From an uncultured Acetatifactor sp. (GTDB lineage: Bacteria > Bacillota > Clostridia > Lachnospirales > Lachnospiraceae): a stretch of DNA of 64,000 nt. This document shows positions 22,350 to 30,990 of this stretch, in pieces. The notes under the pieces are model-generated. The model worked only from the letters and a program-made list of their open reading frames with translations, searched no databases and had not been told where the DNA came from. A program made the translations under genes and the position numbers. The stretch lies in assembly GCA_947589075.1 (NCBI GenBank), contig CANQBS010000005.1, forward strand, positions 18,527 through 82,526, read 5' to 3'. Position 1 is the stretch's first letter; each line of letters starts with the position of its first letter.

Positions 22350-23684
22350 CTAATTCTGGAGCTGCCCGGCCAGCTTGATCCTGTAGATCCTGCGCAGGGC
22401 ATCGTTGATCCTTTCCTCAGAGATCACATTCTCCTGCACCGCCTGCAGAACGCTGTTATACGCTTTTTCAAAGTCATCCGGCATCAGGATCATATCACAG
22501 CCCGCTTTCAGGGCGAAGATGACAGCCTCGTCCGCGTCATGATAATCAGAAATTGCCGCCATGTTCATGGCATCCGTAATGATCACACCCTCAAATCCGA
22601 GCTCTTCACGCAAAATGTCCGTTACCACTGCCTCAGACATGGTAGAAGGCGTGTTATCCCCGGTAAGAGAGGGAACTGCAGCATGGGTCACCATGATCAT
22701 ATCCGCTCCCGCATCGATAGCCGCCTTAAAAACGGTAAATTCACAGGCTCTAAGTTCTTCCGCGGTCCGGTCGATCACCGCAAGCCCATCATGGGTATCC
22801 TCCTTTGTGCTGCCGATCCCCGGAAAATGTTTTACACAGGCCGTAATCCCCTGATCCTCAAGACCCTGCATCATGGAAAGCACAAAAGGAGTCACAGCGG
22901 TCGCATCCTCGCCATAAGACCGCTTCGCCACTACGCTTCCATCCACATTGGCCACGTCCGCCACCGGAGCGAAATCCAGATTAAATCCAAACTCCTTCAG
23001 ATATGCTCCTATGGTCGCCCCTGCCTGATAAGCCTGATTGGCATCGCCGCTCTTCCCGATCTCCTGGGCAGAAGCCGCCTTATCCACCAGCTTGCTTTCT
23101 GCCAGACGGCTTACGGTTCCTCCTTCCTCGTCAACTCCTAAAAATAGAGGATATTTTGCATACAGCGCCGTATTCTCTATCATTTCCGCAAGCTGTTCTT
23201 TATTCTTGATATTCTTTGTGAAATAGATAACTCCCCCCACAGGATACTTGTCCAGAGCCTCTTTTGTCCCTTCCCCTGCCTTAGTTGCAGTCTGTACCCC
23301 CGTGATGGATTCCGGCGTCACAATAAAAAGCCCCGCCACCCTGTCTTCCAACGGCATAGCAGCGATTCTGTCCTGGATCATAGCCTCAAATTTTTCTTCC
23401 GGTGTGGACTCCGGTATTGTTTCCGTGGGTTCTGACTCCAGTTCAATAGGAGGTTCCGAAGCAAAAAGGTCATCTATCTCATCACCTTTGCTTTCCCCGG
23501 GCTCTCCCTGTCCTACCCCCGGAACCCTGCCGGGCTGCGACGCATATTTTACTCCGAACACGATAGCTGCCCCGACAACGGCCAGGAGCAAAAGCAAAAG
23601 AAGGTATGCGCCGATCTGGCTGTTTCTGCGTTTTTTCCTGCGCTTCTCCCGGTGTTCCTGTTCTGATACTGTATTTTGTGCCAT
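22350..23684 (-). CDS. Membrane-anchored glycoside hydrolase family 3 (NagZ-like β-N-acetylhexosaminidase)
   Basis: A 444-residue protein with a basic N-terminus, one membrane helix (AYLLLLLLLAVVGAAIVFGV, residues ~27-46), a Glu/Pro/Ser-rich spacer to ~100 and a GH3 N-terminal barrel. NagZ-type features are the loop KHFPGIGSTKEDTHDG with the His-Asp pair acting as general acid/base, and the nucleophile Asp in GVIITDAMNM. Gram-positive relatives trim N-acetylglucosamine from wall fragments outside the membrane, which fits this anchor; a two-domain GH3 (with C-domain) is absent. GGAGG lies before ATG 23684. Confidence 0.88.
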   Translation of the reverse strand: MAQNTVSEQEHREKRRKKRRNSQIGAYLLLLLLLAVVGAAIVFGVKYASQPGRVPGVGQGEPGESKGDEIDDLFASEPPIELESEPTETIPESTPEEKFEAMIQDRIAAMPLEDRVAGLFIVTPESITGVQTATKAGEGTKEALDKYPVGGVIYFTKNIKNKEQLAEMIENTALYAKYPLFLGVDEEGGTVSRLAESKLVDKAASAQEIGKSGDANQAYQAGATIGAYLKEFGFNLDFAPVADVANVDGSVVAKRSYGEDATAVTPFVLSMMQGLEDQGITACVKHFPGIGSTKEDTHDGLAVIDRTAEELRACEFTVFKAAIDAGADMIMVTHAAVPSLTGDNTPSTMSEAVVTDILREELGFEGVIITDAMNMAAISDYHDADEAVIFALKAGCDMILMPDDFEKAYNSVLQAVQENVISEERINDALRRIYRIKLAGQLQN

Positions 23685-23784
23685 GATCTGTCCTCCAGAA
23701 AACCTTTTTCATTGCTATCATATATTATTTCTGTCAGATTTTCCATAGGAAATGTTTCAATTTAAGAAAAAATTTAAAAAAAAG

Positions 23785-23829
23785 CCTAAATTTAAAGAGC
23801 GTATCCATTATTTCTAATCGATACGCTCT
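23785..23829 (-). terminator. Terminator-like hairpin ending the AT-rich transcript
   Basis: AGAGCGTATC (23796-23805) and GATACGCTCT (23820-23829) form a perfect ten-pair stem; on the minus strand it is followed by TTTAAATTTAGG and then eight T near 23776-23783. It is about 375 bases downstream of the promoter at 24210-24238. Confidence 0.55.
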
Positions 23830-23861
23830 CTTAAACTATGCTGTCCAACGGTTCTTACCTC

Positions 23862-23984
23862 CTATTCTTTCTTCCATCTTTCTTTTTGACCTTTTCCACT
23901 TTTCTTCTTGTACACATGTACTGTAACGTTCAAATCAAATTCTTCATTTGTGAATCGTTCCCTCTTTTGTGTCCCTGGTCTCAT
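23862..23984 (-). CDS. Possible 40-residue basic peptide
   Basis: A 40-codon frame (beginning MRPGTQKRERFTNEEFDLNV, ending KKKSGKGQKERWKKE) inside the AT-rich 23.7-24.5 kb stretch. It is downstream of a consensus promoter and upstream of a hairpin terminator on the same strand. There is no clear Shine-Dalgarno before its ATG, so the RNA itself may be the product. Not recognised as any family. Confidence 0.25.
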   Translation of the reverse strand: MRPGTQKRERFTNEEFDLNVTVHVYKKKSGKGQKERWKKE

Positions 23985-24209
23985 TTTTTCATTTCTTAAT
24001 TTCTATATTCACTTGTTATAAAATGGAAGAATATTATTTATTTCATATGTGAAACCTTCTTATCTACTGTCCCGAATGTTTTCTTTTCTACATCTAAACT
24101 TTTATGATAGAAGGCTTCTCATGTACAAAAAAGTTATGGTGTTTTGCTATCCTCCTTCCCTTTCCTTTTATCTTTTGTACTTTGTTTGCTTTTCTCTTTT
24201 GTTGAGTTC

Positions 24210-24238
24210 ATTATACACAACCATCCTGGTTTTGTCAA
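24210..24238 (-). promoter_or_regulatory. Perfect consensus promoter in an AT-rich gene-free stretch
   Basis: Minus strand TTGACA (24233-24238), exactly 17 bases, TATAAT (24210-24215). No recognisable gene follows; the predicted transcript runs ~430 bases to the hairpin at 23796-23829. The 830-base stretch 23685-24516 is far richer in A+T than its neighbours and contains no other convincing gene. Confidence 0.75.
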
Positions 24239-24404
24239 CACATTTTTTCAAAAAATTTTAAATTTTTTCAATTTTTATTTTTTGTTGACATTTTTTTACT
24301 TTTCGCTTCTTTTTTATCTTATTTTTATCCTTAATTTGTCTAAATATTCCAGATTATTGCAAATATATTCCATGTCATTTTTAATTTTCAGAATATTTGC
24401 GCGC

Positions 24405-24453
24405 AAAAAAAAATGGCATTTGACCCATTCCGTAAGGTTAATGCCATTTTTTC
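24405..24453. terminator. Terminator of the hom-lysC operon
   Basis: AAAATGGCATT (24410-24420) and AATGCCATTTT (24440-24450) form the stem; in the minus-strand transcript a run of nine T follows, and the plus side also ends in T. About 65 bases past the lysC stop. Confidence 0.85.
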
Positions 24454-24516
24454 AAACATCTTTTCAAAAGGAAAGGTTTTCAGAAGTGAAAAAAACTATC
24501 TCAGGTCCGTATGATC

Positions 24517-25836
24517 TTAGATCCTCGTTATCACGAATATATCATAGATGGCTTTAATGGCGGTTTCAAAATCCTCATCCGCCACGCCGATGATGATATT
24601 CAGCTCCGAGGAACCCTGGTCGATCATCCTTACGTTGACATTGTTGTGGGCCAGGGCGGAAAAAATGCGTCCGGCAGTACCTCTGGTGGCCCTCATGCCC
24701 CTGCCTACCACGGCGATCAGGGCAAGATCCGACTCAATATCGATGGAATCCGGATCCGCCAGCCTGTGCAGCCCTGCCACCACCTTCTGCTCCTTATGCA
24801 TGAACTCATCCTGATGCACGAAGACCGTGAGTGTATCGATGCCGGAAGGCATATGTTCAAAGGAAATCCCGTTCTCTTCAAAGGCCTGCAGCACCTTTCT
24901 GCCAAAACCGATCTCGGAATTCATCATATCCTTTTCTATGTTAATGGCGCAGAACCCCTTCTTGCCGGCAATGCCTGTGATCACATATTTTGATTTCTGA
25001 CAGGTGCTCCCCACGATCCAGGTTCCGTTTTCCTCCGGTGAATTGGTATTGCGGATATTGATGGGGATCCCTTCCTGGCGCACCGGGAAGATCGCGTCCT
25101 CATGGAGCACCGTAAAGCCCATGTAGGAAAGCTCCCGCAGCTCCCTGTATGTAATGGTTTCGATTCCCTTCGGATTGTCAATGATGCGGGGATCCGCGAT
25201 CAGGACGCCGGATACGTCCGTCCAGTTCTCGTAAACGTCCGCCTTCACCGCCTTTGCCACAAGAGAACCCGTGATATCGGAACCGCCCCGGGAGAAGGTC
25301 TTCACCTTTCCCTCCTTCGTCGTTCCGTAAAAGCCCGGGATCACCGCGTGGCTGCATCCCTTCAGCCTCTTTGCCAGAAGCGTATTGGTCTCCTGGGGAT
25401 CGAATTCTCCATTGTCCTTAAAACGGATCACCTCGGCGGCGTCCACAAATTCATAGCCCAGGTAAGCGGCCATCACAATACCGTTCAGATACTCTCCCCT
25501 GGAGGCGGCGTAATCGCTTCCTGCCCCTTTGCGGAACTGCTCTTCCATCTCGGCAAATTCCTTATCCAGGGAAATCTGCAGCTTAAGCCCCTCTATGATC
25601 TCCTGGTACCTGGTCCTGATCTGATCCAGCTTCGGCAAAAAGTCTCCGCCCTTTTCCGCCTCGCCATAACAGGCGTAGAGCATATCCGTAACCTTTGTAT
25701 CCTTGGGAAAGCGCCTGCCCGGCGCGGAAGGCACCACATATCTTCTTTCCTCATCCCCCCGGATGATTTCTCCTACCTTTTGAAACTGCGCGGCGTCTGC
25801 CAAAGAGCTTCCGCCGAATTTCACCACTTTAGACAT
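24517..25836 (-). CDS. lysC: Aspartate kinase
   Basis: A 439-residue monofunctional aspartokinase, the first step from aspartate to lysine, threonine and methionine. The kinase domain starts VVKFGGSSLAD and includes FSRGGSDITGSLVAKAVKAD and the substrate-binding VYENWTDVSGV. Two ACT domains follow (~300-365 and ~375-435: KGFCAINIEKDMMNSEIGFG, then DLALIAVVGRGM and NVRMIDQGSSELNIIIGV), so feedback inhibition by lysine or threonine is likely. ATG 25836 has AAAGGAG nine bases before it and overlaps the homoserine kinase stop by eight bases. It is the last gene of the operon. Confidence 0.94.
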   Translation of the reverse strand: MSKVVKFGGSSLADAAQFQKVGEIIRGDEERRYVVPSAPGRRFPKDTKVTDMLYACYGEAEKGGDFLPKLDQIRTRYQEIIEGLKLQISLDKEFAEMEEQFRKGAGSDYAASRGEYLNGIVMAAYLGYEFVDAAEVIRFKDNGEFDPQETNTLLAKRLKGCSHAVIPGFYGTTKEGKVKTFSRGGSDITGSLVAKAVKADVYENWTDVSGVLIADPRIIDNPKGIETITYRELRELSYMGFTVLHEDAIFPVRQEGIPINIRNTNSPEENGTWIVGSTCQKSKYVITGIAGKKGFCAINIEKDMMNSEIGFGRKVLQAFEENGISFEHMPSGIDTLTVFVHQDEFMHKEQKVVAGLHRLADPDSIDIESDLALIAVVGRGMRATRGTAGRIFSALAHNNVNVRMIDQGSSELNIIIGVADEDFETAIKAIYDIFVITRI

Positions 25837-27061
25837 GGACGAACTCTCCTTTGTCACTGTTTATTTCCAGAAAATGATCCATCAGGGCATACCCCTCCGG
25901 AAAAAGAATGCCGCTTTGGCGTCCCTGGGCTTCGCTGTAGCTCCAGGCGTGCTCCTGCTTCCTGCTGCTGTCATACAGAAGATAGGGAACGCTGTCGGAG
26001 GTATGGGTCCTGCCACGGATCGGGGTGGGGTGATCCGGCAGCACCAGCAGCCTTAAGTCCTCTCCCGCCTGCTCCATCTGCTCCACAACAGGACCCACCA
26101 CTTTTGCATCCAGATACTCGATGGCACGGATCTTTTTTTCCACGCTTCCCTGATGCCCCATCTCGTCAGGGGCTTCCAGATGAATATAAGCGAAATCATA
26201 ACCCTGTCTGGTAACCGCGTCCACCGCAGCCTTTACTTTGCCGGCATAGTTGGTGTTCAGGCCGCCGGTGGCGCCCTCCACCAGGGCCACCCCCATGCCT
26301 GCTCCCACGGCAATCCCCTTTAACAGATCTACCGCAGATACCATCATTCCCTTTTTACCGGTTTTTTCCTGAAAGGAAGAAAGTTTCGGCCTGGTGCCCG
26401 CGCCCCAGAACCAGCAGCAGTTTGCCGGATTCAGGCCTTTCTTTTTCCGCTCCAGATTTATCGGATGGTTTACCAGGATCTCGTAGCTTCTCTTCATCAT
26501 CCGGCGAAGCTTTTCATCCCGGGGAAGATACTGTCCAATGGTCTGACCCAGCACATCATGGGGCTGCGCCAGCTCCACCACCTGTCCATGGTTCCAGATC
26601 AGGCAGTGACGATAACTGGTACCCACATAAAACTGATAAGTCTCGTCAGCCAGCTCGTCGGCTACAGCCTTCAGCAGAACGGCGCAGTCCCGGGTGCTGA
26701 TCTCGGAAGAACTGTGGTCAATGATGATCTTATCCTCAAAGCGTTCTTCCTCTTCTGAAATCGTGACGATATTACACCGCAGGGCGATATCCGTATCTTT
26801 CATGGGAACCCCGATGCTCAGCGCCTCCAGAGGGGAACGCCCGGAATAATATTTCCTGGGGTCATATCCCAGTACCGACAGATTAGCAGTATCGGATCCC
26901 GGCTTCATCCCCTCCGGTATGGTATGCACCATACCGATCTCCGATACCCTGCTCAGCCGGTCCAGATTGGGCGTATCGGCATATTCCAGGGGCGTTTTTC
27001 CCCCCAGACTCTCAATAGGCTCATCCGCCATGCCGTCGCCCAGGACAACGATATATTTCAT
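25829..27061 (-). CDS. ApgM-family protein, probable homoserine kinase
   Basis: A 410-residue member of the alkaline-phosphatase superfamily, related to archaeal cofactor-independent phosphoglycerate mutase. Metal and nucleophile motifs: VVLGDGMADEP (first Asp), KPGSDTANLSVLGYDP (catalytic Ser), the QGYDFAYIHLEAPDEMGHQG region and LVLPDHPTPI with RTHTSD. The variant found among threonine genes is the proposed alternative homoserine kinase (TIGR02535). Here it sits between hom and lysC in one operon, with no classical GHMP-type thrB in view, which supports that role over phosphoglycerate mutase. Start ATG 27061 has GAGGA before it. Confidence 0.85.
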   Translation of the reverse strand: MKYIVVLGDGMADEPIESLGGKTPLEYADTPNLDRLSRVSEIGMVHTIPEGMKPGSDTANLSVLGYDPRKYYSGRSPLEALSIGVPMKDTDIALRCNIVTISEEEERFEDKIIIDHSSSEISTRDCAVLLKAVADELADETYQFYVGTSYRHCLIWNHGQVVELAQPHDVLGQTIGQYLPRDEKLRRMMKRSYEILVNHPINLERKKKGLNPANCCWFWGAGTRPKLSSFQEKTGKKGMMVSAVDLLKGIAVGAGMGVALVEGATGGLNTNYAGKVKAAVDAVTRQGYDFAYIHLEAPDEMGHQGSVEKKIRAIEYLDAKVVGPVVEQMEQAGEDLRLLVLPDHPTPIRGRTHTSDSVPYLLYDSSRKQEHAWSYSEAQGRQSGILFPEGYALMDHFLEINSDKGEFVHV

Positions 27062-27153
27062 CTTTATCCTCGTTTCCGCGCAGATTTTCCGCACATGTTC
27101 TCAATTTTTCCCCGCCGGCCAGATCGATCCTTCGCCGGCAGATCTTCTTTTCC

Positions 27154-28362
27154 TTATTCCACCCGGATCCTGCCAAGCACCGCTTCTCCCAGAAGGGCGC
27201 ACCTGTCCGCAAAATCCTTTTCCTTCATGCTTTCCGTAAAATAGCCCACATCTTCCCCTCTGCCGGGAATCTCTATCTTCTTACAATCCTTGAACATCAT
27301 CTCCAGGGCTTCACAGGCGCTGGGCTTTACCCGGAGGAAAAACTTATGCTCCACCTCGCCCATATTTACCAGTTCCGCCTTTTCCCTGCTCCAGAAGCAC
27401 ATAATGACCTTCCCCAGATGTCTGGCGCAGTCGATCACATCGGACACCACCGCGCTGGCCGTAGGAAGCTTTCCCGCTCCCTGTCCGTAGTACATGGAAT
27501 CCCCCAGCATATTGCCCCGCACGCATACCGCGTTAAATACGCCTTCCACCATATGGAGCGGATTCTCCTGCCCGATCATGAAGGGAGCTACCATGGCAAA
27601 GACCTTGTCTCCCATTCGTTTGCTCAGGCCAAGGAGCTTGATGGTCCTTCCGGTTTCCTTCGCATACAGGATATCCCCATAGCTGATCCTGGTGATCCCT
27701 TCCGTATATATCTTCTTGTAATCCACTGTTTTTCCCAGCATCAGAGAAGACAGGATCGCCACCTTGCGGCAGGTATCATATCCCTCGATATCAGCCTCCG
27801 GTTTCCGCTCCGCATATCCCTTCTCCTGAGCTTTTCTGAGCACCGCGTCAAAGCTGGCGCCTTCCTTTTCCATCTTCGTCAGGATATAATTTGTGGTTCC
27901 GTTCAAAATACCGCTGATGGACTCAATGACCTCGGCGGTCAGGGAATAGTTTAAAGGCCGGATAATCGGAATCCCGCCTCCCACACTCGCTTCAAACAGA
28001 TAGTTGCAGTTATGGGCATGGGCGATCTCAAGAAGCTCCGGTCCGTGGGTTGCCACCAGTTCTTTATTGGAGGTGCAGACGCTTTTGCCCCGCTCCAGGG
28101 CCATTTTGGTAAACTCATAGGCGGCTCCAACGCCTCCCATCGTCTCGCAGATAATGGATATCTCCTCATCCTCCATAATCATATTCACATCATGGACCAC
28201 TTTATGCTCGTATTTATCACCGGGAAATTCTCTCAGATCCAGGATATACTTGATGTTCAGCTCATCCGCTGCTTTTTCATTGACCATGGCTTTATTCTTT
28301 TCGATTACTTCCACCACACCGCTGCCAACGGTGCCGTACCCTAATACCGCTATCTGAATCAT
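27154..28362 (-). CDS. hom: Homoserine dehydrogenase
   Basis: A 402-residue enzyme reducing aspartate semialdehyde to homoserine. The N-terminal Rossmann loop is IAVLGYGTVGSGVVEVI; the catalytic domain shows GGGIPIIRPLNYSLTAEVIE, ISGILNGTTNYIL and AEADIEGYD-type DxxGxD (KPEADIEGYDTCRKVAIL). A short ACT-like tail (KFFLRVKPSACEALEMMF) closes the protein and could sense threonine. It follows the UPF0735 gene and precedes the homoserine kinase by ~92 bases. Confidence 0.95.
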   Translation of the reverse strand: MIQIAVLGYGTVGSGVVEVIEKNKAMVNEKAADELNIKYILDLREFPGDKYEHKVVHDVNMIMEDEEISIICETMGGVGAAYEFTKMALERGKSVCTSNKELVATHGPELLEIAHAHNCNYLFEASVGGGIPIIRPLNYSLTAEVIESISGILNGTTNYILTKMEKEGASFDAVLRKAQEKGYAERKPEADIEGYDTCRKVAILSSLMLGKTVDYKKIYTEGITRISYGDILYAKETGRTIKLLGLSKRMGDKVFAMVAPFMIGQENPLHMVEGVFNAVCVRGNMLGDSMYYGQGAGKLPTASAVVSDVIDCARHLGKVIMCFWSREKAELVNMGEVEHKFFLRVKPSACEALEMMFKDCKKIEIPGRGEDVGYFTESMKEKDFADRCALLGEAVLGRIRVE

Positions 28363-28409
28363 ATCTAACCTCTCTTCAATCTTCCCGTTCTTTTTTGAAA
28401 CCGGTTCTC

Positions 28410-28853
28410 CTATTCCTTGGCGATCATCTTCACATGATGCACGCCCTTCTGTTCTTCTAAAACTTCAAGCATACGGGAAACATTCCCCGTCCGCTGCAGA
28501 ATCTGTATGCTGATGCTCAAAGACGCGATTCCGTTGATAGGGATACTCTGATGGATTGTCAGGATATTCGCCTGATACTCCGCGATCACCTTCAATACGT
28601 CCGACAAAAGCCCCGGCTCATCCTCCATCTGCAGAGTTAAGGTGATCGTGGTTCCCTGGGAATTGTCATGGAACTGAAAAATATCATCCTTATACTTATA
28701 AAAAGAACTGCGGCTGATCCCCACATCATCGACGGCTTCCTGAATCGTCTCCGCCTTCTCCGACTCTAAAAGCCTCTTGGCTTCTACTACTTTTAACAAT
28801 ACCTCCGGCACCGCTTTTTCACGGATCACATAATATTTCGCTGCTTCTCCCAT
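28410..28853 (-). CDS. ACT domain protein, UPF0735 family
   Basis: A 147-residue protein with an N-terminal helix-turn-helix-like part (ETIQEAVDDVGISRSSFYKY, ~35-55) and a C-terminal ACT domain (TITLTLQMEDEPGLLSDVLK, ~70-145). ACT domains bind amino acids, so the layout suggests an amino-acid-responsive regulator. It is the first gene before hom, homoserine kinase and lysC, so sensing threonine, lysine or methionine for this operon is a fair guess but unproven. B. subtilis PheB is a relative. Confidence 0.85.
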   Translation of the reverse strand: MGEAAKYYVIREKAVPEVLLKVVEAKRLLESEKAETIQEAVDDVGISRSSFYKYKDDIFQFHDNSQGTTITLTLQMEDEPGLLSDVLKVIAEYQANILTIHQSIPINGIASLSISIQILQRTGNVSRMLEVLEEQKGVHHVKMIAKE

Positions 28854-28878
28854 ATCACTGCTTACGCTCCCTTAATTG

Positions 28879-28957
28879 AACAAGAAGGCTGTTCTTGTTA
28901 TGCGGACACTTGTTTGCGGACGAGGGATATTTTAACACAGCGAAATGGGAAATGCAA
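28879..28957 (-). promoter_or_regulatory. Promoter and leader palindrome of the threonine operon
   Basis: Minus strand TTGCAT (28952-28957), 17 bases, TAAAAT (28929-28934). In the leader, AACAAGAA-5-TTCTTGTT (28899-28879) is a perfect eight-pair palindrome, preceded by the repeated GTCCGC motif. It may be an operator or an RNA stem; the leader is too short for a T-box. The rest of the 300-base gap to the next gene (29155) shows nothing clear. Confidence 0.6.
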
Positions 28958-29154
28958 TAGGAAAAGTGAAAAATATTTCGAAGAAGCCTGGGATTGTCGA
29001 ACCTTGTCGAATCCTGGAACCTTTTGGCGATGGATTCTATCCAGCATATCTTGCAAATTATATATTTCCATTATATGCTTGATTAAAAATTGCGCGGTAA
29101 TCCATATAAAACCAAAGAGGAAAATAGTAGAATAGAAGCAAAGGAGGTTTTCAA

Positions 29155-29469
29155 ATGTACGAAGATTTTTTTCATCAAAGGCTCACCAGACTGCGCATGG
29201 AAAAAGGCGTTTCCGCTCGGGATATGAGCCTGTCCCTGGGACAGAGCGCAGGATACATCAACGCCCTGGAAAACAACAGGGGTTATCCTTCCATGCAGAC
29301 CTTTTTCTATATTTGTGAATATTTTGACATTACCCCCATGGAGTTTTTTGACGAGGACAACGGCTATCCCCTCCAGAACCGGGAGCTCATCAAAGACCTC
29401 TCCGCCCTGAATTCCGAACAGCTGCAGCATCTGACCGCCATCATCAAAGATATGGGCAGGCGCAGATAA
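29155..29469 (+). CDS. XRE-family helix-turn-helix regulator
   Basis: A 104-residue protein with a λ-repressor-like HTH (RLTRLRMEKGVSARDMSLSL, then the recognition helix AGYINALENNRGYPSM, residues ~8-60), ending YFDITPMEFFDEDN, typical of XRE regulators. The C-terminal ~40 residues are helical and probably dimerise. AAAGGAGG precedes the ATG by eight bases. It stands alone, convergent with glyA; target unknown. Confidence 0.88.
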   Translation: MYEDFFHQRLTRLRMEKGVSARDMSLSLGQSAGYINALENNRGYPSMQTFFYICEYFDITPMEFFDEDNGYPLQNRELIKDLSALNSEQLQHLTAIIKDMGRRR

Positions 29470-29541
29470 GATGAGAGCGCCCGCCTCTGCCCAGGAGCAG
29501 AATACAGGCACTCTCCCCGCCGTTTCCAGTTTTCAGTTTCC

Positions 29542-30780
29542 TTATGACAAAGGATATTTGTCTGTCAAAGCCCTTACGATCTCCCTGGCCTGCGGTATTC
29601 CGGCTTCGCCCTCTTTGATGACCATAGCGATGGCTTCCGCGATCTTATCCATATCTTCCGTATTCATGCCCCGGGAAGTGACCGCAGGCGTTCCAAGGCG
29701 GATGCCGCTGGTGACAAAAGGAGACTGGGGATCATTCGGAATCGTGTTCTTATTGCAGGTGATATGGGCCGCGTCCAGCAGCTTCTCCACATTTTTGCCG
29801 GTCAGACCATAGTTGGTCAGATCCACCAGCATCAGATGGTTATCCGTTCCTCCGGAAACAATCCTGATCCCTCTGCTTAACAATCCCCTGCACAGCGCCT
29901 GGGCGTTATCAATGATATTCTGCTGATATGCCTTGAAATCGTCGCTCAGGGCTTCCTTGAAGCAGACCGCCTTGGCTGCGATGACATGCATCAGGGGTCC
30001 TCCCTGAATCCCGGGGAATACCGCCTTATTGAAATTGAACCTGGCAGCCGCTTCCTGATTGCAGAGGATCAGACCGCCTCTGGGTCCCCGCAGGGTCTTA
30101 TGGGTAGTGGTCGTAACCACATCCGCATAGGGAATGGGACTGGGATGAAGGCCTGCCGCCACCAGACCCGCAATGTGGGCCATATCCACCATCAAAACAG
30201 CCCCCACCTCGTCGGCTACCTCCCGGAATTTTTTGAAATCAATGGTTCTGGCATAGGCGGAAGCCCCGGCGATGATCATCCTGGGTTTATTCTCCAACGC
30301 CAGCTGGCGCATACGGTCGTAATCCAGGAATCCGTCCTCGTTTACGCCGTAAGGGACAATATGAAAATATTTTCCCGACATATTCACCGGGCTGCCATGG
30401 GTCAGATGTCCGCCATGGTCCAGATTCATGCCCATAATGGTGTCTCCGGGCTTACAGACAGCGAACTGCACCGCCATGTTCGCCTGGGCGCCGGAATGGG
30501 GCTGTACATTGGCGTAATCGCAGCCGAACAATTCCTTCGCGCGCTCGATCGCAAGATTCTCCACTACATCAACGCAGTCGCAGCCCCCATAATAACGCTT
30601 TCCGGGATATCCTTCCGCATATTTATTGGTCAAAGGGCTCCCCATGGCTGCCATAACCGCCTTACTCACCCAGTTTTCAGAGGCGATCAGCTCAATATGG
30701 CTGTTCTGCCTTGCCTGTTCGTCCTCAATCGCCTGTGCTATTTCAGGATCTGTTTTCCTTACCTCTTCCAGGGAATACAT
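29542..30780 (-). CDS. glyA: Serine hydroxymethyltransferase
   Basis: A 412-residue PLP enzyme converting serine plus THF to glycine plus 5,10-methylene-THF. Signature segments: [40 protein letters not shown], and the PLP lysine loop [16 protein letters not shown]. It feeds methylene-THF to ThyA, and glycine can also come from the threonine aldolase at 45.9 kb. A single gene with its own promoter and GAAGGAGG site. Confidence 0.97.
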   Translation of the reverse strand: MYSLEEVRKTDPEIAQAIEDEQARQNSHIELIASENWVSKAVMAAMGSPLTNKYAEGYPGKRYYGGCDCVDVVENLAIERAKELFGCDYANVQPHSGAQANMAVQFAVCKPGDTIMGMNLDHGGHLTHGSPVNMSGKYFHIVPYGVNEDGFLDYDRMRQLALENKPRMIIAGASAYARTIDFKKFREVADEVGAVLMVDMAHIAGLVAAGLHPSPIPYADVVTTTTHKTLRGPRGGLILCNQEAAARFNFNKAVFPGIQGGPLMHVIAAKAVCFKEALSDDFKAYQQNIIDNAQALCRGLLSRGIRIVSGGTDNHLMLVDLTNYGLTGKNVEKLLDAAHITCNKNTIPNDPQSPFVTSGIRLGTPAVTSRGMNTEDMDKIAEAIAMVIKEGEAGIPQAREIVRALTDKYPLS

Positions 30781-30839
30781 TTTCGTCCTCCTTCATTTTC
30801 TTTGCTGCAGACGCTAGCCCTCAGTCCGGCAAAGTCCGC

Positions 30840-30864
30840 CTGCTGCCGCGTCAGCAGAATTATA
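30840..30864 (-). promoter_or_regulatory. glyA promoter with palindrome at the start point
   Basis: Minus strand extended -10 TGTTATAAT (TATAAT at 30859-30864) with a weak -35, followed directly by CTGCTG-6-CAGCAG (30857-30840). The string ATAATTCTGCT is shared with the promoter region of the MotA-like gene (59785-59803). Confidence 0.6.
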
Positions 30865-30906
30865 ACATGATTTTTTTTAGCTGCATAGTACTTCCCGGTT
30901 TTTTTC

Positions 30907-30935
30907 TTGCAAATCCCCGGAAATATTGATAAAAT
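30907..30935 (+). promoter_or_regulatory. Promoter of the lipid kinase gene
   Basis: TTGCAA (30907-30912), 17 bases, TAAAAT (30930-30935). The short inverted repeat AGGAA-4-TTCCT follows at once, another palindrome at a start point. Confidence 0.55.
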
Positions 30936-30990
30936 TAGGAAAACATTCCTGAATTAAGGCAAAATTTTCCAGAAGGGGGAGAACTGCAAA

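Noticed and set aside
24144..24557. A 137-codon plus-strand frame rich in Phe and Leu in the AT-rich stretch
   Set aside because: Its composition simply reflects poly-T tracts; there is no ribosome site and it runs into the lysC terminator and the lysC 3' end.
25829..27061. Glycolytic phosphoglycerate mutase
   Set aside because: The homology is real, but its place between hom and lysC with overlapping genes fits the homoserine-kinase subgroup better.
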